DNA from: Klebsormidium nitens
Taxonomy: Eukaryota > Streptophyta > Klebsormidiophyceae > Klebsormidiales > Klebsormidiaceae
Reading direction: 5' to 3'
DNA length: 50,746 nt
Assembly: GCA_000708835.1 (NCBI GenBank)
Contig: DF237531.1
Location: forward strand, 1 to 50,746
Positions 44,639 to 50,746 of this stretch are shown piece after piece. The position numbers were made by a program, and so were the translations under genes. A model generated the notes under the pieces. It was not told the origin of the DNA. It was given only the letters and a program-made list of their open reading frames with translations, and did no database searches. Position 1 is the stretch's first letter, and each line of letters starts with the position of its first letter.

Positions 44639-47301
44639 TTAACAAAACCCGTCCCATCCTAGCACCTTCTCCTTGTTGCCCATTGTCCTCAGCGTTTCAC
44701 TGCATCGATCAAACCAATGGGAACTACTCACTCGCACATCCAGCAGTGCTAGCCGTTTGCAGCCCTGCGCTAGCGCCATCAGCCCTTCTCCGTCCAGGTG
44801 CTCATTTCCGCTGACGTCAACGTTCTCGAGGTTCGGACAACGCACGGCTAGCGTCCGGAAGTCCTCGGCCCGCAGGGGGCAGTCGCTGATGTCAAGCTGA
44901 CGCAAGGTCGGGCATGGCAACCCGGAGTCGAGTCTGATGAGGAAGTCATTGCGAAACAGCATCAGCTTCTCTAGCTTTTCGCATCCGTCGAGGACCTGCA
45001 GATAGAGATCCGTTTCAGAGAGGGCGTCCGCGGATGCATTCGTTATTGGCGACCATGAGTTTGGACCCTGTAGTAGTGGATTCAAGGGTAGTCTTTTGCC
45101 ATATCGAGGACGCAATGAAAGCTAGGCGGGTTCCTTGACAAACTAACGCCCACGCAACCACGTCACAGCCACCTGTACGGAAGGGCAAAGAGGGTGAGCG
45201 GTTTGATTACCCTCTGGCGGAGGCATGGCTGGTCTTACAGCTGGTGACTCGTCGAAGGTTTCCAGTTCGACAAGTGGGACTCTTTTGACTTCACGGGCGA
45301 ACATTACTAGAACAAATTTTCGGTGCCGTTGGGGAGCTTCGGTTTTGACCAGACATATGCTTGAAAACCTCAAGTCAAAGTATCTCCGATGTGTTGTTTC
45401 CTTCCTTGATGCTTCTTCCAGAATTGCATCCTGTTGCTGGCTCGCAAAGATTTCACAGAAATGCAAGCGAAATGCGAGCAGATCAAATGAACGCTGCGTT
45501 TCCACCTGGCCAGCTTGACATGCTCATAACCGTAAGAGGCATGCCTTCGCTATTTTCGGCACGTTTCAGAGCAAACAGGCTTGGTTGTAACAAAAGCACG
45601 GAGAATGAACACACGATTGGAAGGAGACGAGCATCAAGCCAGTAGATCTCGTTGACGAAAATCTTGAGGCAAATGATTCATAATGGAACTGCGATCAAGT
45701 ACTCATAGAAGGTAGACGCCCGGATTCATGAGCGACGAATAGAGGATGGAGACGCAAAGTTCGTGGAGCCAAAAAGTGTCCACATACGCTTTTAGGAAAC
45801 CAGGTACCGAGGGAAGGACAAGAGGGAAAACGGGGCTCAGGGACATTCTATAATTGGACGGTGCGAGGTGTGACTCACATCGGATAAGGCGACTCCGCTC
45901 ATGCAGAAGCCGGCGCCCGCCTCGAGTGATGTCAGAGCGGAGCAATGCAGCGCAATCGAATTCATGGTGCCATTGCCCACGTAGTCGCACTCACTGATGG
46001 CGAGCGTGTGCAGTTTTGGCCAGGGAGCGCCTGGGAAGTGAAGAAGAGTGAGTTCTGTTGAAAGGGACTGTTGTGATTCCCAAGAGGGACTTCAAGTTGC
46101 TTCGTGCGAGGCATAAGGGCTCATCAAATATTCGTTTGCAGCCAAGCTGGGGCAAACATTGAGGGATCTTGGAAAAGGCTATAAGCTCCTGGCGGCAATT
46201 CGGAAAGTTCGATTGCGTCATTGGAAACGGTCGTGTTTCTGGGTTGCGTGATTGTGGGTTGATCACGGCTTGTGTTGTCAACCTGGGGCCTTGTGATTAC
46301 TGAAGATTAGCCATGTGGGCTGGATGGAAGGTGCGGTTGGGCAGCTTTTATTCCCCCCGCCGGTTTTGTTGAGAGGAATACGTACTTGTCAAAACAGAAG
46401 CTCTCTTCGAACAGGCAAGGCGTTAAACAATACCAAGCCGATAAACGGAGCGAGCAAGCAACAAGCCCACCTTTTAGGAATGCCTTTTTGCGCAGGTTTC
46501 CCAACCCAGCTCTCTGGATCACGAGCTCCTCCAACTGCCCGCCTCTCAACTTTCCGAGCGACCGCAGTCCCTTGTCCGTCACGCGATCACACCCGCTGAT
46601 TCTGAGAACTTTGAGAGCGACGCCGGCCCTTGCTATTGCCTTGAGACTGCGATTGTTCAGTTCTGCGCACTCCAGCAGGTCAAGTCGGGTTAACGCTGAC
46701 CACGATCCCTCGCTAAGGCACACGTTCCACGGCACGTCTGGCTCCATCTTGCATTGGGTCAGGTCAAGCTGAACCAACGACTTTGAAAACCTTCCCGCAT
46801 TTTCCGGAACCACTCCCGGCTCAGCGTGTTCCCAGAGAGGTTTACCGAAGTCAGCTTCGTGCACTGCGCCAGCACGTGCGCAATGCCTGCTGACGTCAGA
46901 CCCCCCGCGGTGCTGACGTCATGCGCTGAGGTCACTTTTAGGCATGCAAGGGTCAGCTCCGTCAACCCCGGGCAGCGCCGCGCGACATTTAGCAAACCCG
47001 CGTCTGACACACCCTCGCAGAACGACAAATCGAGCGTAGTCAGGGTCCGGGCGCAGGGGGCTGACGTCAGCCCGTCCAAGCCGTGATCCGAAAGTTCGGT
47101 GGGCGCCCCGCAGTCGTGCAGCAAAAGCGCCCGCAGCTTTGTGCACGAATGCGCAATCCCCGTGACGGCCGAATCGAGATTCCAGGCGTCACTTTGACTG
47201 CCACTTTCCCCGCTTCCAAACGCACACTCGCGTGACTTCTTCCCGGACTCTCTTTTCCCCACTTCATCCAGCATCTCCGCAGACGCGGCGAGGAAAAACA
47301 T
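44639..47301 (-). CDS. Leucine-rich-repeat protein of the RNI / F-box-LRR type, 3 exons
   Basis: Exons: 47301-46471, 46030-45879 and 44995-44639, about 446 residues. Repeats follow the cysteine-containing LRR pattern, for example LTTLDLSFCEGVSDAGL, LTRLDLLECAELNNRSL, LKVLRISGCDRVTDKGL, LHTLAISECDYVGNGTM, LRQLDISDCPLRAEDF and LENVDVSGNEHLDGEGL. Plant and animal F-box substrate adaptors and AMN1-like proteins have this arrangement. I see no F-box before the repeats, so either an upstream exon is missing or this is an LRR-only protein. The frame shifts by one base near 46786-46790 in a run of T on the coding strand; the LRR pattern continues in the new frame. Exon 1 contains TGACGTCA three times. 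The start is uncertain, since a stop lies just upstream of the chosen ATG. Confidence 0.8.
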
Positions 47302-48644
47302 CAGCGCGTTGGTTCCAGTTGGTTGGCTTTGATTGGTCAATCATGATTGAGGATTGGAATTGTAAAAGCAGGATAGACTAGTAGCAACCTGCACAATTGG
47401 GACTGCTTTGCTTTTCCAGTGCAAGAACCACTCATTGTTCAACTTTCACTGTTGAGCTGACTGTATATGGTCACGATCTCAGTAGATGCTTTGTTCTGTT
47501 CTGGACTTGTGCAGCTATAAAGTCCAGCAGTTGAAAATGAAGTTACTATAAATTGCGGCTTTTCTGGCATAGCTCATGCACAGTCCAGATGTAAAGTGGC
47601 AGCTAGTGTCCTTCTTCACTTCCCCGACGTTAGAGTCTCAGTCATACTTTCTCTTCAGAAAAGGGGCTTGTATAAGATCTGACCGAAGAACAATTCATGG
47701 CAGTGCATTCTAAGATGTCCAATCACAAGCACTCTGATTTACTACAAAGCCATACCACCACCAATCAACATGTCTAAACATTGTAACAATGAACAGATTG
47801 ACTTGCCATTTAAAAATGATCGAATATCTGTTTCATCGGTGTATCAATTCGGTCTTTTGAAAGCAAGGGGCCTGACCGCATTCCCCAATTGAATGCACTC
47901 CTTGGCAATCATATAAAAGCTCACCTTCAGATAAAGCTTCCACCTGGCGCATGCGCTTCCCACTCCTGAGCTCCATTGCAAACCAGGGGCGGCAGACGCA
48001 GCTTCAATGGCAACATTCGGCTATCTGAACAAAGAAGGAAGGAAGCCCGCATTTTCTGCAAGCTGCTTTTGTCAGGTGTGTCAAATAAATGTAGGCAGCA
48101 AAATGCTGCAATTGCTCGGTTTACAATTAAAGGCGGAATATTCAAGAATATCTGGCTTGAATTCGCAAGCCTAGCCCCTAGTTCGAGGTCGCATTTTCTG
48201 ACTGTTAAAACACAGTATTTCATATAGAAATGCGTGGAAAAGGTCTTATACCGATATTTAGTGCACAACATTTATCGGTATTAAAATATTGGTAGTATCA
48301 CTGTACCGGGGCCGAGCATGTACCCGCTTGACTCGATATCTAGTTGCCAAGTATACGGTACTGGCATTGAACTTGTCGGCCGCCCTGCCGACCGCGAGGC
48401 ACAAGGCCGCAACCTCGGTCGGGCAGGCCCCGGCCGGCACGTGCAGGGTTCAGGGTTTATGCCCCCAAAAAAAGGTTTTCGGGGCATCGAACCTCAAAAC
48501 CCGTCGAAAACAGGAGTCTGCAATTTCAGGTTTTGAGTCTCTGAAATCAGCTTTCGACGGGCCGAAGCAGGCTTAATAGAGTGAACCAGTCTGCATCGCC
48601 ACTTCCCCCTTTTTCAAAGCCCCGGGGTCGATTGCGACAGCTCG

Positions 48645-48971
48645 GTACCGTACGACCAAGGTATGATTCCGAATAAATAAACAATTATCTGCATTCGGAA
48701 AGTTGGAAACTCCGGATAAGCAGTCGGATTCTGCTTTTTCGGAAATCGAAAATAATTGCTAAATCCCGTTCGGAAAATGATTTGTAGGCCGTATGAGTAT
48801 ACGGTACGTACCGTATGCGGCGACAAACCTCGAAAACGTAGGTACCGAGGTACCTCCTGGCCATTCGGATTTAGGGTAAGAAAGTGGAAAATAATACATG
48901 ATTTGGGCTCGCATTCGCTAAAATAATTGCTTTTTTCGAGCATTCGGAATCATACCTTGGTCGTACGGTAC
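48645..48971. mobile_element. MITE-like element with perfect 30-bp terminal inverted repeats
   Basis: The ends at 48645-48674 and 48942-48971 are perfect reverse complements over 30 bases, beginning GTACCGTACGACCAAGG. The interior is AT-rich with several ATTCGG words and has a GTAC palindrome at about 48800. No coding capacity. No clear target duplication beyond the GTAC end itself is visible. Confidence 0.88.
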
Positions 48972-49294
48972 TGACTTTGTTCTGACTTTTGAGCTAAAAA
49001 GTGCCTGAGCAAATATCCAAGCTAGCTAAGCATTTCCGTCGATTTAGGGTTTTGACATCATCAGCTTGGAGGTTTCAGCGCTGCATGCAATGCAGCGATC
49101 TACCCTAGTAAAAGGGTTCGGCCGAAACCGGCGACGCCTGCAAATTCAACGGTCCAGATGGTTTCTTTCGCTATATAGCCCAGAGGGCAACTTGAAAGAA
49201 ATAGTGTACATGTGGTGAATGTGGTGGACGGATTTATCTACGGATCCTCACCTAACGATCAAGCGTTCAATTCCTAGCAAGAGCAACAGCGTCA

Positions 49295-49328
49295 ATACAT
49301 ACATACATACATACATACATACATACAT
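49295..49328. repeat. (ATAC)n microsatellite
   Basis: About eight uninterrupted tandem copies of a CATA/ATAC tetranucleotide. Confidence 0.97.
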
Positions 49329-50287
49329 CAGTTAAAGAGAATGGCCACCTTACTAGGGTTACGTTTGCGGGTATGTCAGTTAGTCATTGTGCACGAGCGG
49401 GTAACAATCATTTCTATTCAAAATGGTGTCAAGAGGTCTGGATGAAAGTGGGGGCACGGAAGGAGTTGCTTGCTTTTGGCACCGGATGAAGACACTTTGT
49501 TGCCAGATCATTGGGTTTGATCGGCAACCGAGTGCTTATAAAATTGACGGGGTTACGGTTTCAAATCGAACGGATCACTTCGGCTGTTTCCACAGTGGAC
49601 ATGATCGGACGGTAAAAAGCTCTATAGGCAAGCAATCTAGGTTGGGATGCGCGTACCTATGTCAAGTCAGAAACGCGGTCAAACAAGTCAGCGTTAATGA
49701 TTTTGGCCAATCACGGGACGAATAAACGGTGTCATTACCGGGGCGTACTCGAAACTATAATAAGGTGTCAAACAAGCCCGTACCGAAGCATGGAGCTTTT
49801 GAGTTCGGAAACATGAAATTATCTATCTATTAGTTTTGCATAGTAGGTCCTAGATGTCTAATTTCAATGTATATATGAAGCCCGGGTAGGCAACTGATGT
49901 TTTTAATAAACGTACAGGTGATCCATACTATGTCAGTGGGGGCCTGAACACCCATTTTTGGGCATTCATTTGGACTCCTTCAGGCCAGGCTAGTGCGCGC
50001 CTGAAAACCGTCGCGCAATGCCTGAACAGTATAGCTAAGGCTCGACTACAAGCCTTGCGCGTTTTCGCGCAACGTCGAAAGCAAAGTTCCGCCGAATTCA
50101 GGTTCCGTGACCGTTCCGTTCTTCCCCGTAAGGCTTGAACGCTACCTGAGACGTCAAGAAGAGGTACCGTACCGTGGGTCTTGAACAAGTACCGTAGGTA
50201 CGCGCCGCAATAAAATTACCCTTATACTAGGTGCGTACCGGCTTGTACACCAAAAATACGTACTTTTCTGAAATTCATTCAGACTTC

Positions 50288-50690
50288 ATTCAGGATCCTT
50301 CTGAATCCTGAATGTCTGGACCGGGGGACTGGGCCTTGGATCCGTGGGTTTGGTTAAGTTAAAGTATGGTCGGTCCGAGGTAACCGGGGGGGGCAGCCAC
50401 CGGAGGGGTTTCAGAAATTCAGGGTTCAGGAGAACCCTGAATGAACCCCGAATGAATATTCAAGGGGCATTCATTCGGGGTTCATTCAGGGTTCTTCTGA
50501 ACCCTGAACTTCTGAACCGAGGCCCCGCGGGGCCCGGACCGTCCCCCTGCGGCCACCGTGGGTTTCCAGAAATTCAGGGTTCAGGAGAACCCTGAATGAA
50601 CCCTGAATGAATATTCAAAGAGCGTTCACATTCGGGGTTCATTCAGGGTACGTTCTCCTGAACCCTGAACATCTGAACTGAGGCCCCGGG
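50288..50690. repeat. Tandem long palindromes
   Basis: Two large near-perfect hairpins built on TTCAGGGTTCAG / CTGAACCCTGAA occupy about 50410-50516 and 50569-50686, spaced about 155 bases. They are followed by similar GGCCCCGGGGCC-type blocks. A smaller related hairpin lies at 50288-50313. They probably form a foldback-type repeat that continues past the window. Confidence 0.85.
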
Positions 50691-50746
50691 GCCGGACCGT
50701 CGCCTGGGGCCATGGTTTGCATTTTGGTACCCGGGCCTGTTGTGAC

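Larger units (their letters stand above)
47302..50746. other. Gene-free right end
   Basis: This 3.4-kb region has no gene that I can support. It contains the MITE-like element at 48645-48971, a microsatellite at 49295-49328, AGGTACCGTA at 50162-50171 and strong palindromes beyond 50288. A poly-A run and weak AT-rich stretches at 47700-48250 show nothing further. Confidence 0.6.

Noticed and set aside
45143-45505. 120-codon minus-strand frame in an LRR-gene intron
   Set aside because: No LRR pattern, and the exon before and after it join in frame without it.

Overview
The window is nuclear DNA from a eukaryote with many introns, most likely a streptophyte (charophyte-grade) alga. The fused proline-synthesis enzyme P5CS has plant-type architecture. 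The second gene closely matches the plant-specific short Hsp70 called HSP70-8 in Arabidopsis. Introns are GT-AG, exons are GC-rich and intergenic DNA is long. A Klebsormidium-like alga is my best guess, but this is inference. No bacterial operons, tRNA, rRNA or CRISPR array were found.

Layout. Two genes lie on the plus strand: P5CS (484-13572, 12 exons) and the HSP70-8-like gene (15323-21066, 6 exons). Four genes lie on the minus strand: a coiled-coil protein (22748-24445), a secreted acetamidase/formamidase (27691-36560, 11 exons), a transposase-like Cys-rich protein (38958-43519, 5 exons) and a leucine-rich-repeat protein (44639-47301, 3 exons). The remaining DNA is intergenic. It holds inverted-repeat elements, a 327-bp MITE-like element with perfect 30-bp terminal repeats, a tetranucleotide microsatellite and strong palindromes at the right end.

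The most unusual property is how the introns of three genes are built. Next to many exons there are one to four decaying tandem copies of the exon edge. Each copy includes the splice site and some intron sequence, and the period is about 90-190 bp. Copies of an exon's start lie upstream of it and copies of an exon's end lie downstream. Similarity falls with distance in the longest arrays, and only the copy continuous with the rest of the exon is intact. A tandem duplication across an exon-intron boundary is largely invisible to splicing, so I infer that introns here grow by repeated boundary duplication. One duplication also lies just after the P5CS stop codon.

Other signals are strong enrichment of the palindrome TGACGTCA (20 exact copies), a recurring AGGTACCGTA motif outside coding sequence, and three reading-frame breaks in otherwise well-conserved genes. 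The breaks may be real lesions or assembly errors. The genes do not form an obvious pathway, although P5CS (stress proline), an Hsp70 and an amidase all belong to general metabolism or stress biology.
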